Source: Phycisphaerae bacterium (GTDB taxonomy: Bacteria > Planctomycetota > Phycisphaerae > Phycisphaerales > UBA1924). Taken from it: a stretch of 45,668 bases of DNA. The DNA lies in the NCBI GenBank assembly GCA_016795005.1, contig JAEUIV010000086.1:1-45668 (forward strand), read 5' to 3'. Numbering within the stretch: position 1 is the stretch's first letter; every line of letters begins with the position of its first letter. The notes beneath the pieces are model-generated. The model was given only the letters and a program-made list of their open reading frames with translations, made no database searches and was not told where the DNA came from. This document shows, one piece after another, positions 20,382 through 28,645 of this stretch. Both the position numbers and the translations under genes were made by a program.

Positions 20382-21734
20382 TCAAAAGCGCAGGAGGAGG
20401 CGAGCCCCGATCACGACGGCGTTATCGATGCGGTCGGTGGCTGGTTCGACCACCTGTACGTCGAAGGTCAGCCCGGCGGCTGGGGTGAGTGCGAAGTTAT
20501 AGAAGGCCTCGAAGCCCTGAGTGCTGTCCTCGAGGCCGACGATCGAGGTGAGTCGGCGGGTCTGCACTTCGTTGTGGAACACGCCGACGCCGAAGAGATC
20601 GTGATCGCGACTCGGGAGGAGGCCGCGTCCGCCGATGCCGCCGCTGATGGCGAAGTCGGTGGGGTTGGTGTCTTCATCGGCGAAGCCGGCGCGAACGAAG
20701 AGGCCGAGGCCCTTGCGGTCGGGCACGCCGTCGAGGAGGTTCATCGGCGTCTCCGCGCTTTCCGAGGAATCATCGGCGACGATGTATTGCCAGGCGCTGG
20801 CGTAGATCGACCACGAATCATCGGCGTCTGGTGAAGGGGTGATGCCCTCGCCCGGTTCAAAGACGAATCGTCGGCCGATGGTGGAGAAATGCTGCGCCCA
20901 GGCGTAGGAACCGCCGATGTTGAAGCCGCCGGGGAGATGGCCGAGGCGGTACTGGAACTGTGCCTCGCTCGCCCAGGTCCACCCGTCGCCGATCTTGTCG
21001 AACCCGGTGGTGGTGGACGAATCGGCGGTGGTGAGGAGGCTCGTTGTGAGGGTGATGTGCTTCGTCGGCAACCAGACCAGCCCCGCGGCGAGCGTGCTGT
21101 AGGGCACGGTGACAAGCGGGGTGGGGCTGAAGATGAAGTTGAGGTTCTGGAACTGCGTGAGGCCCCGGCCGGAGGCGAACTCGTTGGGATCGCCGTCGAA
21201 TGTGTCCAGTTTTCCGAAGTAAACCCCGAACGATTCGGAGAGGAACTGCGTGTAGAGGAGCGTGGTGATCGCGAGGGGGACGCCTTCATCGAGTTCGGCG
21301 GTGAGCGGGAACATGAAGTCGGCGTTGACGGGCAGGATCGGGCCGGCGTCCGCGTTGACCGTCTCGCCGTAGCGTGATTCGCCCCGGAACTTGATAAGCG
21401 CGCCGGGCAGGACGCCCATGCGCATGAGGTCGAGGGAGAGGTTGTAGTCGATCGTCCCGCCGTAGGCGGTGTTGATGTCGCGGCCGCCGTCAACGACGGA
21501 TTGGACGGTCTGGTTGAAGTCGATCCCGAACTGCACGCCGGCGTTGGCGAGGTTGGTGCGCCCGCCGTTGAAGTCGCCGAGGAGTGCGCGGCGGGTCCAG
21601 AGGTCGCCGGTGTAGTCGGGGATGGGGAGGATGCCGTCCGAGGCCTTTGCGAGCGTCGGCGCCGCCTCCTGGGCTAGCGAAGCGGACGCAACCAGCAGGT
21701 GCAGCGCGAGAGCGCCGGTGAGACGGGTATGCAT
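20382..21734 (-). CDS. OprB-family carbohydrate-selective porin
   Basis: A 450-residue outer-membrane beta-barrel protein with a signal peptide (MHTRLTGALALHLLVASASLA). It shows the OprB order: LWTRRALLGDFNGGRTNLANAGVQFGIDFNQ near the N-terminus, alternating amphipathic strands through the body, GGSYAW, and a final strand ending in phenylalanine (LLLRF*) as expected for outer-membrane barrels. OprB porins pass sugars across the outer membrane. It lies 35 bp downstream of a sulfatase gene on the same strand, suggesting joint use of a sulfated carbohydrate. The start at 21734 is chosen for the signal peptide and AAAGG site; the frame extends to 21773. Confidence 0.88.
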   Translation of the reverse strand: MHTRLTGALALHLLVASASLAQEAAPTLAKASDGILPIPDYTGDLWTRRALLGDFNGGRTNLANAGVQFGIDFNQTVQSVVDGGRDINTAYGGTIDYNLSLDLMRMGVLPGALIKFRGESRYGETVNADAGPILPVNADFMFPLTAELDEGVPLAITTLLYTQFLSESFGVYFGKLDTFDGDPNEFASGRGLTQFQNLNFIFSPTPLVTVPYSTLAAGLVWLPTKHITLTTSLLTTADSSTTTGFDKIGDGWTWASEAQFQYRLGHLPGGFNIGGSYAWAQHFSTIGRRFVFEPGEGITPSPDADDSWSIYASAWQYIVADDSSESAETPMNLLDGVPDRKGLGLFVRAGFADEDTNPTDFAISGGIGGRGLLPSRDHDLFGVGVFHNEVQTRRLTSIVGLEDSTQGFEAFYNFALTPAAGLTFDVQVVEPATDRIDNAVVIGARLLLRF

Positions 21735-21769
21735 GAATGCCTTTCTTGGGTCTTGCCGGCGCGCGGGGA

Positions 21770-23224
21770 TCACGGGGCGTCGGCGGCCTGGAACTCATCG
21801 TCCGTGGGCAGGATCGGTTCGCCCTTCATGTTCAGATTGACGACCTTGAACTGGTCGATCAGGAAGAGCGGCTTGGCGCTTTCTCTGGCCAGAGTTTCGA
21901 TACGTTGCTGGAGCGCGGAGACCTTTTCGGGATGGGCCTGGGCGAGGTTCGAGGTCTCAGCGGGATCGCTCGCGAGGTTGTACAGGTCAACGCTGGATGG
22001 AAGCATCGTGCGCCAGATCAGTTTCCAATCACCCTGGCGCACCGCGGCGCGGAACGGTTCGACGTTGTAGACGATTTCCGTGCGCGGGGAGGCCTTGCCC
22101 CGAGCCAGGGTGTCCCAGACGTTCACGCCGTCGAGCGGCTTGCTCCTTGAGGTCGAGGCGTGCGCCAGTTCGGCGAGGGTGGGGTAGAGGTCCACGGCAT
22201 GGATCAGGCCATCCACTTTCCCGGGCTTGATGTGGCCGGGCCAGTTGGCGACGGCGCAGACGCGCGTCGCGCCTTCGAAGAGGGTTCCCTTGCCCTCGCG
22301 GTAGGGTCCGTTGTCGCAAGGGAGGTTGATCTTGGACACATCGGCCATGACGCCGGAGAACATCGCGTTTCGTGTTCCGCCGTTGTCGCTGTGAAAGAGG
22401 ATGAGGGTGTTGTCGCGCATCTTCTTTTTTTCGAGGGCGGTGACGACGCGGCCGATCTCCTCGTCGAGGCAGGCGACCATGCCGGCGTAGATTCGTCGCG
22501 TGGGGTCCTCGATGTTCTGGTAGCGGTCGATGTATTCCTGCGGCGCCTGGTACGGCGTGTGCGGCGCGTTGAAGGTGAGGTAGAGGTAGAGCGGCGTTGA
22601 CGGATCATGATGCTCGATCAGCCGCGCCGCGTCCTTGCCGAGCAGAGTCGTTGTGTACCCTTCTTCCTTCACGGGTTCGTTGTCGCGGAACCAGTCGAGC
22701 ACGCCGTGCTCGTCGTGGGTGAAGTAGTCGAGTTCGCCGATCATGGCGCCGTACTGGTAATCGAAGCCGCGCTGCCTGGGCCAGTACTTCTTGTCGGCGT
22801 GGCCGAGGTGCCACTTGCCGATGATGGCAGTGGTGTAGCCCGCTTCCTTGAGGCACTGGGGCATGAGCCATTCAGTCGTGTCCAGCCCATACGCCGACAC
22901 CGATGGGATGACGGCGGTCTGGAGGCCGTAGCGGAAGGGGTAGCGCCCCGTCATGATCGCGGCGCGCGTCGGCGTACACATCGGCTGCACGTAGAACTGC
23001 GAGAGGACGGCCCCCTCCGCGGCGAGCCGGTCGATGTTCGGCGTCTTGATGTCGGTGCAGCCGTTGAACCCCACGTCCTTCCACCCCAGGTCATCGGCGA
23101 TGATGTGAACGATGTGGGGCCGGGACGGAGGCGCGCTCCGCGCCACGGCGGACACGAACGCGAGTGAGAGGACGGCGGCGGCCGCATGCGTGAGCGACCG
23201 ACGGAGCGAACGAGAAAGGGGCAT
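21770..23224 (-). CDS. Exported sulfatase (formylglycine type)
   Basis: Type I sulfatase of 484 residues that hydrolyses sulfate esters. It has a signal peptide (about 1-30), the metal-binding start HIIADDLGWKDVGFNG with Asp44-Asp45, and the activation motif CTPTRAAIMTG with Cys83, which must be converted to formylglycine. GKWHLGH follows, then the second metal site HSDNGGTR. Sulfatases of this sort act in the periplasm on sulfated polysaccharides. The Cys-type motif needs a formylglycine-generating enzyme, and one is encoded 0.5 kb upstream. The start at 23224 has AAGGAA upstream; the frame extends to 23308 without likeness to the family. Followed by the OprB-like porin. Confidence 0.94.
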   Translation of the reverse strand: MPLSRSLRRSLTHAAAAVLSLAFVSAVARSAPPSRPHIVHIIADDLGWKDVGFNGCTDIKTPNIDRLAAEGAVLSQFYVQPMCTPTRAAIMTGRYPFRYGLQTAVIPSVSAYGLDTTEWLMPQCLKEAGYTTAIIGKWHLGHADKKYWPRQRGFDYQYGAMIGELDYFTHDEHGVLDWFRDNEPVKEEGYTTTLLGKDAARLIEHHDPSTPLYLYLTFNAPHTPYQAPQEYIDRYQNIEDPTRRIYAGMVACLDEEIGRVVTALEKKKMRDNTLILFHSDNGGTRNAMFSGVMADVSKINLPCDNGPYREGKGTLFEGATRVCAVANWPGHIKPGKVDGLIHAVDLYPTLAELAHASTSRSKPLDGVNVWDTLARGKASPRTEIVYNVEPFRAAVRQGDWKLIWRTMLPSSVDLYNLASDPAETSNLAQAHPEKVSALQQRIETLARESAKPLFLIDQFKVVNLNMKGEPILPTDDEFQAADAP

Positions 23225-23457
23225 GCATGTGTTCCTTGCGCTTGGGAGGTGTCTGCGACCGGCTGCCTCGCTACGGATCGTTGATGAGTTTACCAAGGCG
23301 ATCGTCAATCAGGGCCACACTCGATTGCGATCCACCCTTGTGTCCACAACGATCAGCCGCGGAAAGGGGCCTTGTTAAGCGCGGGCGGGCGGCCGTCGTC
23401 GAACCGCGTTCATTCATCGCATGGATGAACCCGGCTTCCTCGCCCCCACGGCGATCA

Positions 23458-23697
23458 TCATTGTCCCTCGAGGGTCATGCTCTTGATCTGTCGTTCGAGT
23501 GTGTCGAGGCTCCAATCGCCGGGCGCCTGGCTGGGCGGAAACTCCTTCATCGAGAGGAGGAACTTGCTGGCGACGGCCTGCAGGGGGACGAGCACGTACG
23601 CCCGGTCGATCATCCAGTCGTGATAGGTGTTCGAGTTTTCCATCGACTTCTCGAAGGGATCTCGCCGCAGGTTGCAGAGCAGCGGCAGACGCGTATG
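23458..23697 (-). pseudogene. C-terminal remnant of a second sulfatase
   Basis: About 75 codons match the C-terminal end of a different, arylsulfatase-like protein (RLPLLCNLRRDPFEK, NSNTYHDWMIDRAYVLVP, and a final FPPSQAPGDWSLDTLE region). The catalytic N-terminal three quarters, including the Cys motif, are missing. The remnant begins right at the stop codon of the formylglycine-generating enzyme gene, in another frame and without its own start or ribosome-binding site. A deletion from just after that gene into a downstream sulfatase would give this structure. The frame is otherwise undamaged, so the event may be recent. Confidence 0.7.
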
Positions 23698-23701
23698 GTC
23701 A

Positions 23702-24754
23702 TCACGGCGGCGGCGGGGCCGCGCGAACGCAGCGGAATCCGAGGTGGGACATGCCGGTGTCCGGCGAGCACGCCATGCGGGCGCTGGGGCGGTAACTGGC
23801 GCAGTACGAATCGTTGCAGAGGAACGAGCCGCCGCGGTGGACGCGCGATTCCGGGGCGTGCGGGCTGCGCGGGTCGAGGCTGGATGTCGGGCCTGTTGGA
23901 TTGACCGCGACGCCGTCGGCACCGATCTCCGTTACGCGGCGCGCGTATGTATCCGGGCGATACAGGTCCGCGCACCACTCCCACACGTTGCCCGCCATGT
24001 CGAAGAGGCCGTAGCCGTTCGGCGGGAATGATCTCACCGGCGCTGTGCGCTCGAAGCCGTCTTCCTTCGTGTTGCGGTCGGGGAAGTGCCCCTGCCAGGT
24101 GTTGCATCGCTTCGGTTCGATCGGCTCGTCGCCCCAGACATTGGTCTGTTCCTTCAATCCGCCGCGGGCCGCGTATTCCCACTGCGCCTCGGTCGGGAGT
24201 TGCTTGCCCGCCCAGGCGGCGTAGGCGAGCGCGTCCTCAAACGCGACATGCACGACCGGGTGGTCCTCGCGCCCGACGATGGTGCTGCCCGGTCCCTCGG
24301 GGTGCCGCCAATCCGCGCCGAGCGTCCACGTCCACCATTGATCGAAGAACCGCAGATCGACTTCATGGCCCGGCGGCGTGAAGACGAGCGAGCCGGGCTG
24401 GAGCATCTCGTCCGGCGGCTTGGGGGTGCCCGGTTCAACCTGCTTCTTCAGTTCTTCCCAGTCAACGGGTCGCTCCGCGACGGTTCGATAGCCGGTCGCG
24501 CGTATGAACTCCGCGAACTGGGCGTTGGTGACCTCGGTGACATCGATGTAGAAGCCGTCCAGGCGTACGCGGTGTTTCGGAGACTCATCGGGTCGGGCCA
24601 GGGGGTCCGTGCTGCCCATGATGAACTCGCCGGGCGGAACCCAGACCATGCCGGGATGGACTGGTCGTGACTGCACCTCTCCCGGCTGCGCGCCGGAGAA
24701 GGAGACGAGTCCGGCGACGATTGCTGCCGTGATTACTTTTCGTGTGCGAGGCAC
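23702..24754 (-). CDS. Formylglycine-generating enzyme, exported
   Basis: Converts the sulfatase motif cysteine to C-alpha-formylglycine. The 350-residue protein has a signal-like N-terminus (RKVITAAIVAGLVSFSGAQ), the FGE start MVWVPPGEFIMGS, FYIDVTEVTNAQFAEFIRATGY, LPTEAQWEYAARGG, MAGNVWEWCADLY and the catalytic segment GGSFLCNDSYCASYRPSAR with the copper-binding pair Cys313 and Cys318, then LGFRCVRAA. The paired cysteines mark a true aerobic FGE rather than a catalytically dead family member. It starts with GTG at 24754, inside the last 22 bp of mobA, so it is coupled to the molybdenum-cofactor genes. Its partners are probably the intact sulfatase and the one now reduced to a remnant. Confidence 0.92.
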   Translation of the reverse strand: MPRTRKVITAAIVAGLVSFSGAQPGEVQSRPVHPGMVWVPPGEFIMGSTDPLARPDESPKHRVRLDGFYIDVTEVTNAQFAEFIRATGYRTVAERPVDWEELKKQVEPGTPKPPDEMLQPGSLVFTPPGHEVDLRFFDQWWTWTLGADWRHPEGPGSTIVGREDHPVVHVAFEDALAYAAWAGKQLPTEAQWEYAARGGLKEQTNVWGDEPIEPKRCNTWQGHFPDRNTKEDGFERTAPVRSFPPNGYGLFDMAGNVWEWCADLYRPDTYARRVTEIGADGVAVNPTGPTSSLDPRSPHAPESRVHRGGSFLCNDSYCASYRPSARMACSPDTGMSHLGFRCVRAAPPPP

Positions 24755-25410
24755 GCGATGATGCTACCTGACGCATGACGACCGCGATCGAACATGGGGA
24801 CGGCGGCGTCGGGGATCATCGCGGGGAGATCGTGCGGGGCGTTGACATTGTGAGCCGACGCTGAGTCCACCGGGACGAACACGGCTGAGGCTTCCCGGAT
24901 TGCGGAGGCGAGGCTGTAGGAACCGAGGGCGGCGTGTCGGGTCAGGATCGGTCGCACGGAGGCGGAATACATCCCGGCGCACGGGTGCGGGCGGTCGGTC
25001 TGGGCGAGCACCGCCTGCCAATCGCGGCTCAGTTCGGCGGCGCGCACGATCCGCCGCGCATCGGCCGCCGAGAAGTTCGGCATATCTCCCGCGAGAACGA
25101 AGACCGGGCCGGGCCACGCATTCAACGCGGAAATGATCCCGCCCATCGGTCCGATTCCCGGGTGCTCATCGACGATGACCCCGTCGGCGAGGGGACGGAC
25201 GCTCGGATGGCAGTCGCCGACCAGTTTCACGCGCTGGCCGAAGAGTTCTCGCAGGGTCTCGATGGGTCGCTGGACCAGGATTCGCCCCGGCTCGCCGAAT
25301 GGTTCGCGGAGTTTGTCGCGGCCGAAGCGGCGGCTTCGTCCGCCGACGAGCACGACCGGCTGCACGGTGTCGAGAAACGCCGCCGTGATACCCGCGTGTT
25401 CAGCGTTCAT
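24733..25410 (-). CDS. mobA: Molybdenum cofactor guanylyltransferase
   Basis: A 225-residue MobA-type nucleotidyltransferase that links GMP to molybdopterin to form the guanine dinucleotide cofactor. It has the signature VLVGGRSRRFGRDK, the central DEHPGIGPMGGIISAL and VLAGDMPNFS with the metal-binding aspartate, and HPCAGMYSASVRP. It overlaps mogA by 11 bp and the FGE gene by 22 bp, so it sits inside one operon running moeA, moaC, mogA, mobA, FGE. Its presence suggests molybdoenzymes of the DMSO-reductase class in this organism. Confidence 0.92.
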   Translation of the reverse strand: MNAEHAGITAAFLDTVQPVVLVGGRSRRFGRDKLREPFGEPGRILVQRPIETLRELFGQRVKLVGDCHPSVRPLADGVIVDEHPGIGPMGGIISALNAWPGPVFVLAGDMPNFSAADARRIVRAAELSRDWQAVLAQTDRPHPCAGMYSASVRPILTRHAALGSYSLASAIREASAVFVPVDSASAHNVNAPHDLPAMIPDAAVPMFDRGRHASGSIIACLAHEK

Positions 25411-25954
25411 GCCGGACGACCCTTCCGGTGACGGCGGCGGCGTCCGGGCGGCCGTCGTCCTGCACTTCGCCTCGCAGTGTTTCGATGGCGTGGGGGAGGA
25501 TGTCGAGCAGCGCTTCGAGGTTTTCGCTCGAGCCGCGCACCGAGCCGGGGAGCGTGAGGATGAGTGTGCGGCCGATGGTGCCGGCGATGCCTCGCGAAAG
25601 GAACGTGCGCGGCGTCTTGCTCATGCATCGAAGCCGGGCAAGTTCCATGAGTCCGCTGTGCTCGCGCTCGAGGACGCGCCTGGCGGCTTCGGGGGTGACA
25701 TCGCGGGGCGCGAGGCCGGTGCCGCCGGTGCTGATGACGAGGTCGATGCCGGCTTCGGCGCGGCTCCACTCAACGAAACACGCGGCGAGCGCCTCCAGGT
25801 CGTCCGGCAGGCATCGCGTCGCGACGATCACCGCGTTCAACCGGGTTCTCAGGATGTGGCACAGACCCGGGCCGGAAGTGTCCGTGGCCTCGCCTCGCGC
25901 GCAGCGGTCACTTACGGTCAGCACGGCGGCTCGGATGGGTTGCGAATCACTCAT
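25400..25954 (-). CDS. mogA: Molybdopterin adenylyltransferase (MogA/MoaB family)
   Basis: Adenylates molybdopterin before metal insertion by MoeA. The 184-residue protein has the family start AAVLTVSDRCARGEATDTSGP, the substrate-binding STGGTGLAPRDVTPEA, and the later LTLPGSVRGSSENLEALL. Its ATG overlaps the moaC stop by 4 bp (25951-25954) and its 3' end overlaps mobA by 11 bp. MogA and MoaB cannot be separated reliably by sequence alone; the MogA name reflects the presence of moeA and of no other homologue in the cluster. Confidence 0.9.
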   Translation of the reverse strand: MSDSQPIRAAVLTVSDRCARGEATDTSGPGLCHILRTRLNAVIVATRCLPDDLEALAACFVEWSRAEAGIDLVISTGGTGLAPRDVTPEAARRVLEREHSGLMELARLRCMSKTPRTFLSRGIAGTIGRTLILTLPGSVRGSSENLEALLDILPHAIETLRGEVQDDGRPDAAAVTGRVVRHER

Positions 25955-26490
25955 CCGCGTGGACCTCCCGGCGCCGGGGGGGCGGAGTACGAGCCGCGAC
26001 GTCCGCCTTGCTTTTCGAGCACTCGCACGCCCTCGATCACCATGTCGCGGTCGATGGACTTGCCCATGTCGATGATGGTGAGGCAGGCGATCGAGACAGC
26101 GGTCAATGCTTCCATCTCTACGCCGGTGCGTGTCTGCGTTCGCACGGTCGCGGTGACGCGCACCCGGTGATCAACTCCGCGTTCAGATTGTTCGAGGGTC
26201 GCCAGCACGTCCACCGCGTCGAGCGGGAGGGTGTGGCAGAGCGGGATGAGTTCGTCCGTTCGCTTCGCGGCGAGGATGCCCGCGAGACGAGCCACTTCGA
26301 GCACCGATCCTTTGCCGACGGTGTTCGTGCGGATCGCATGGGCGAGTTCGGCGGAGATCCGGACGAAACCCTCCGCGACGGCCGAGCGCCGCGTGATCGG
26401 CTTCTCGCCGACATCCACCATTCGCGCCGAGCCGTCGGGCGCGGCGTGTGAAAGTTGCTTGTTCGCGGGTGCTCCGGGATGCGTCGTCAT
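25951..26490 (-). CDS. moaC: Cyclic pyranopterin monophosphate synthase
   Basis: Second step of molybdenum-cofactor synthesis: converts the MoaA product 3',8-cyclo-7,8-dihydro-GTP to cyclic pyranopterin monophosphate. From the ATG at 26490 (AGGACT upstream) it has 179 residues, slightly longer than the usual 160. Motifs are MVDVGEKPITRRSAVAEG, KGSVLEVARLAGILAAKRTDELIPLCHTLPL and GVEMEALTAVSIACLTIIDMGK. The C-terminus has an added Gly/Pro/Arg-rich tail. The frame extends to 26553. It lies 81 bp after moeA and overlaps mogA by 4 bp. Confidence 0.95.
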   Translation of the reverse strand: MTTHPGAPANKQLSHAAPDGSARMVDVGEKPITRRSAVAEGFVRISAELAHAIRTNTVGKGSVLEVARLAGILAAKRTDELIPLCHTLPLDAVDVLATLEQSERGVDHRVRVTATVRTQTRTGVEMEALTAVSIACLTIIDMGKSIDRDMVIEGVRVLEKQGGRRGSYSAPPAPGGPRG

Positions 26491-26571
26491 CTGAGAGTCC
26501 TGGTGTCGGATGGTTGCCGGCGCGTGCATCACGCCGCGGAGGACGAGGTCCATTCGGATCGAGAGGCCTTC

Positions 26572-27897
26572 TTAGAACGGCCACGCAAAGAATGGTACGA
26601 GCGGCGGCTCGCTCCGGCTCGATCGGGCTGGAGTCGGCGCGCTCAGCGGCGGAAACTCAAGGAATCCGTCGCTGCACCCGGCCGCGATGATGTCGCCTGA
26701 GCCTCGCGCGTCGATCAACTCCGCCTCCCCCGCGCGGTTGAGCCGGGCGAGGCGGTGCCACCAGAGGTCGAGCGCCAGGCCATCCGGATTGGTGAGCGGA
26801 ACGAGCCGGGGAAGACAGGGCGATGGAAGCCGGTCCGCCGACGAGCCGGCGCGCACGGCAAGGACCGGCAGCACGATGCGGGTGCATGTGACCATCGCCG
26901 AGACAGGATTGCCCGGAAGGGCGAAGATCGGCGCGGGACAACCATCCTTGCGCGCGAGCACGGCGCCGAGAATCGGCTTGCCGGGGCGCTGCGGCAGCCC
27001 ATGGAACACAATCTCCGCGCCCGCCGCCTCGACCGCTTCACGCACCGGATCGCGGTGGCCAATCGAGACCCCGCCGGTCAGCACGACGGCGTCGGCACGG
27101 CCGAGCGCGTCGCGCAGCGTCTCCTCCAGTTTGCGCGGCTCGTCCCCCGAATGCGTCACGGAGACGACTTCCATCCAGCGCTGCGATCCGAGCGTCGCGG
27201 AGATCGTCGGAGCATTGCTATTGCGAATCTGAAAGGCGGCGGGCCTGGCATGAGGGGGGACAAGTTCGTCGCCGGTGGTGATGATCGCCGCGCGCACGCG
27301 CGCATACACGCGTGGACGGACACACCCGGTCGCCGCGAGCGTGCCGAGCGCGGCGGAAGAGATCACGACGCCCCGACGAAGCACGGCGTCGCCAGCGCGG
27401 GCGTTCTCCCCGCGGCGGCGGATGCTGTCCCCCGTGCGGACCCGGGTCGCGGCGTGCCATGCGATCGAGATCGTGCTGATCCGGCCGCCGTCGGCGTGCT
27501 CGCTCACCTCTTCGCGTCGAACGACGGCGTCGGCCCCTGCCGGAACGGCCGCGCCGGTCACGATCCTGATCGCCGCCGACTCGGGCAGCGCGGGTGGTGG
27601 AGACCCGATGCGCGCTTCATCGACAACCGGGAACGATACGTGGTCGCCTTGCGTGGTGTGTCCGATGGCGCGAACGAGGTCGCTCGTGCGGATCGCGTAG
27701 CCGTCCATCGCCGAGTGATCGAAAGGGGGGCTGTCGCGGTCGCACGCGATCGCCTCGGCGAGGATTCGTCCGCGGGCGTCGTCGAGCGGGACCGGCTCCG
27801 CGTGGTCGGAGGCCCGGCCGTCGGCGAGCCGCGCGATCATGGCCTCAACCGCGGCCGCGGGGGACTCGAACGCGAACGCCTGACCGCGAAAACCCAT
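26572..27897 (-). CDS. moeA: Molybdopterin molybdenumtransferase
   Basis: Inserts molybdate into adenylated molybdopterin. From the ATG at 27897 (GGAGG 10 bp upstream) it is 441 residues, typical of MoeA. It has the domain I segment DARGRILAEAIACDRDSPPFDHSAMDGYA, IVTGAAVPAGADAVVRREEV, the MogA-like domain with TTGDELV and LTGGVSIGHRDPVREAVE, and LPGNPVSAMVTCTRIVLP before the C-terminal barrel. It heads the minus-strand operon and is divergent from moaD, with only 34 bp between the two start codons. Confidence 0.95.
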   Translation of the reverse strand: MGFRGQAFAFESPAAAVEAMIARLADGRASDHAEPVPLDDARGRILAEAIACDRDSPPFDHSAMDGYAIRTSDLVRAIGHTTQGDHVSFPVVDEARIGSPPPALPESAAIRIVTGAAVPAGADAVVRREEVSEHADGGRISTISIAWHAATRVRTGDSIRRRGENARAGDAVLRRGVVISSAALGTLAATGCVRPRVYARVRAAIITTGDELVPPHARPAAFQIRNSNAPTISATLGSQRWMEVVSVTHSGDEPRKLEETLRDALGRADAVVLTGGVSIGHRDPVREAVEAAGAEIVFHGLPQRPGKPILGAVLARKDGCPAPIFALPGNPVSAMVTCTRIVLPVLAVRAGSSADRLPSPCLPRLVPLTNPDGLALDLWWHRLARLNRAGEAELIDARGSGDIIAAGCSDGFLEFPPLSAPTPARSSRSEPPLVPFFAWPF

Positions 27898-27931
27898 GCG
27901 GGAACCTCCGCACAAACCATACACTCCGGCA

Positions 27932-28177
27932 ATGACGGTGCATGTATTGATCTTTGGCGCCGCGGCGTCGGCCGCGGGGTCCGATCGCGTGATGGTGGTT
28001 GTCGGCGATCACCCCACGGTGGATGAGATCTCTGCCGCGCTGGCTGAACAGCACCCCGCGCTGAGGTTTGCGTTGTCGGCTCCGCGTCTGGCGGTGAATG
28101 GGGCATTCGCGGGTCGTGAGACGGTCGTGGCTGAGTGCGACGAAGTGGCGCTGATCACCCTGGTGGGGGGCGGATGA
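27932..28177 (+). CDS. moaD: Molybdopterin synthase small subunit (MoaD/ThiS family)
   Basis: Sulfur-carrier subunit of molybdopterin synthase, 81 residues, beta-grasp type. It ends in the Gly-Gly tail (ITLVGGG*) that is adenylated and thiocarboxylated; the extra terminal glycine after the pair is unusual, since MoaD normally ends exactly in GG. LAVNGAF and DEVALITLVGG are typical. The ATG at 27932 fits the family; the frame is open back to 27896. Its last codons overlap moaE (ATGA), the partner catalytic subunit. The 34-bp gap to the divergent moeA leaves no room for two separate promoters. Confidence 0.85.
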   Translation: MTVHVLIFGAAASAAGSDRVMVVVGDHPTVDEISAALAEQHPALRFALSAPRLAVNGAFAGRETVVAECDEVALITLVGGG

Positions 28178-28617
28178 TGATTGCCGCGATCATCGTGGAT
28201 GGTCCGCTCGCGCCGGAGGTTGAGGAGCGAGCGCTCGCGGCCCATTCGGCTGAACGGGCCGCGCTCCTGCGCAGCGGCTCCGTCGGAGCGACCGTCCGCT
28301 TTGAAGGGATCGTTCGCCGCGACGAATCGGACCCGGATCACCCGGGAGTCGCGCGCGGATTGATTGCCCTGGACTATCAGACGTATGACCCGATGGCGCA
28401 GCGCGAACTGGAATGCCTGGCGAGGAGCGTGGGCGTTCGGCACGGACTCGAATCCGTTGTTGCGCTCCACAGCCGCGGCCGTGTCGGAGTGGGTGAGGTT
28501 TCGTTTGTGCTGGAGATTCGATCGTCGCGCCGAGCGGAGGCGATGGCGGCGATGGCGGACTTCATCGACCGGCTGAAGCGCGACGTGCCGATCTGGAAGC
28601 GGCCGGTGTGGGCGTAG
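28174..28617 (+). CDS. moaE: Molybdopterin synthase catalytic subunit
   Basis: Large subunit of molybdopterin synthase, adding two dithiolene sulfurs from MoaD. The product from 28174 is 147 residues: GATVRFEGIVRRDE (the usual GA..F.G.VR), ALDYQTYDPMAQRELE, ALHSRGRVGVGEVSFVLEI and a C-terminal region RLKRDVPIWKRPVW containing the catalytic lysines. Its ATG overlaps the moaD stop. It converges on the TauE/SafE gene 28 bp downstream. Confidence 0.92.
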   Translation: MMIAAIIVDGPLAPEVEERALAAHSAERAALLRSGSVGATVRFEGIVRRDESDPDHPGVARGLIALDYQTYDPMAQRELECLARSVGVRHGLESVVALHSRGRVGVGEVSFVLEIRSSRRAEAMAAMADFIDRLKRDVPIWKRPVWA

Positions 28618-28645
28618 GACTTCGATCGGGAGCGATGCGGCTCGA

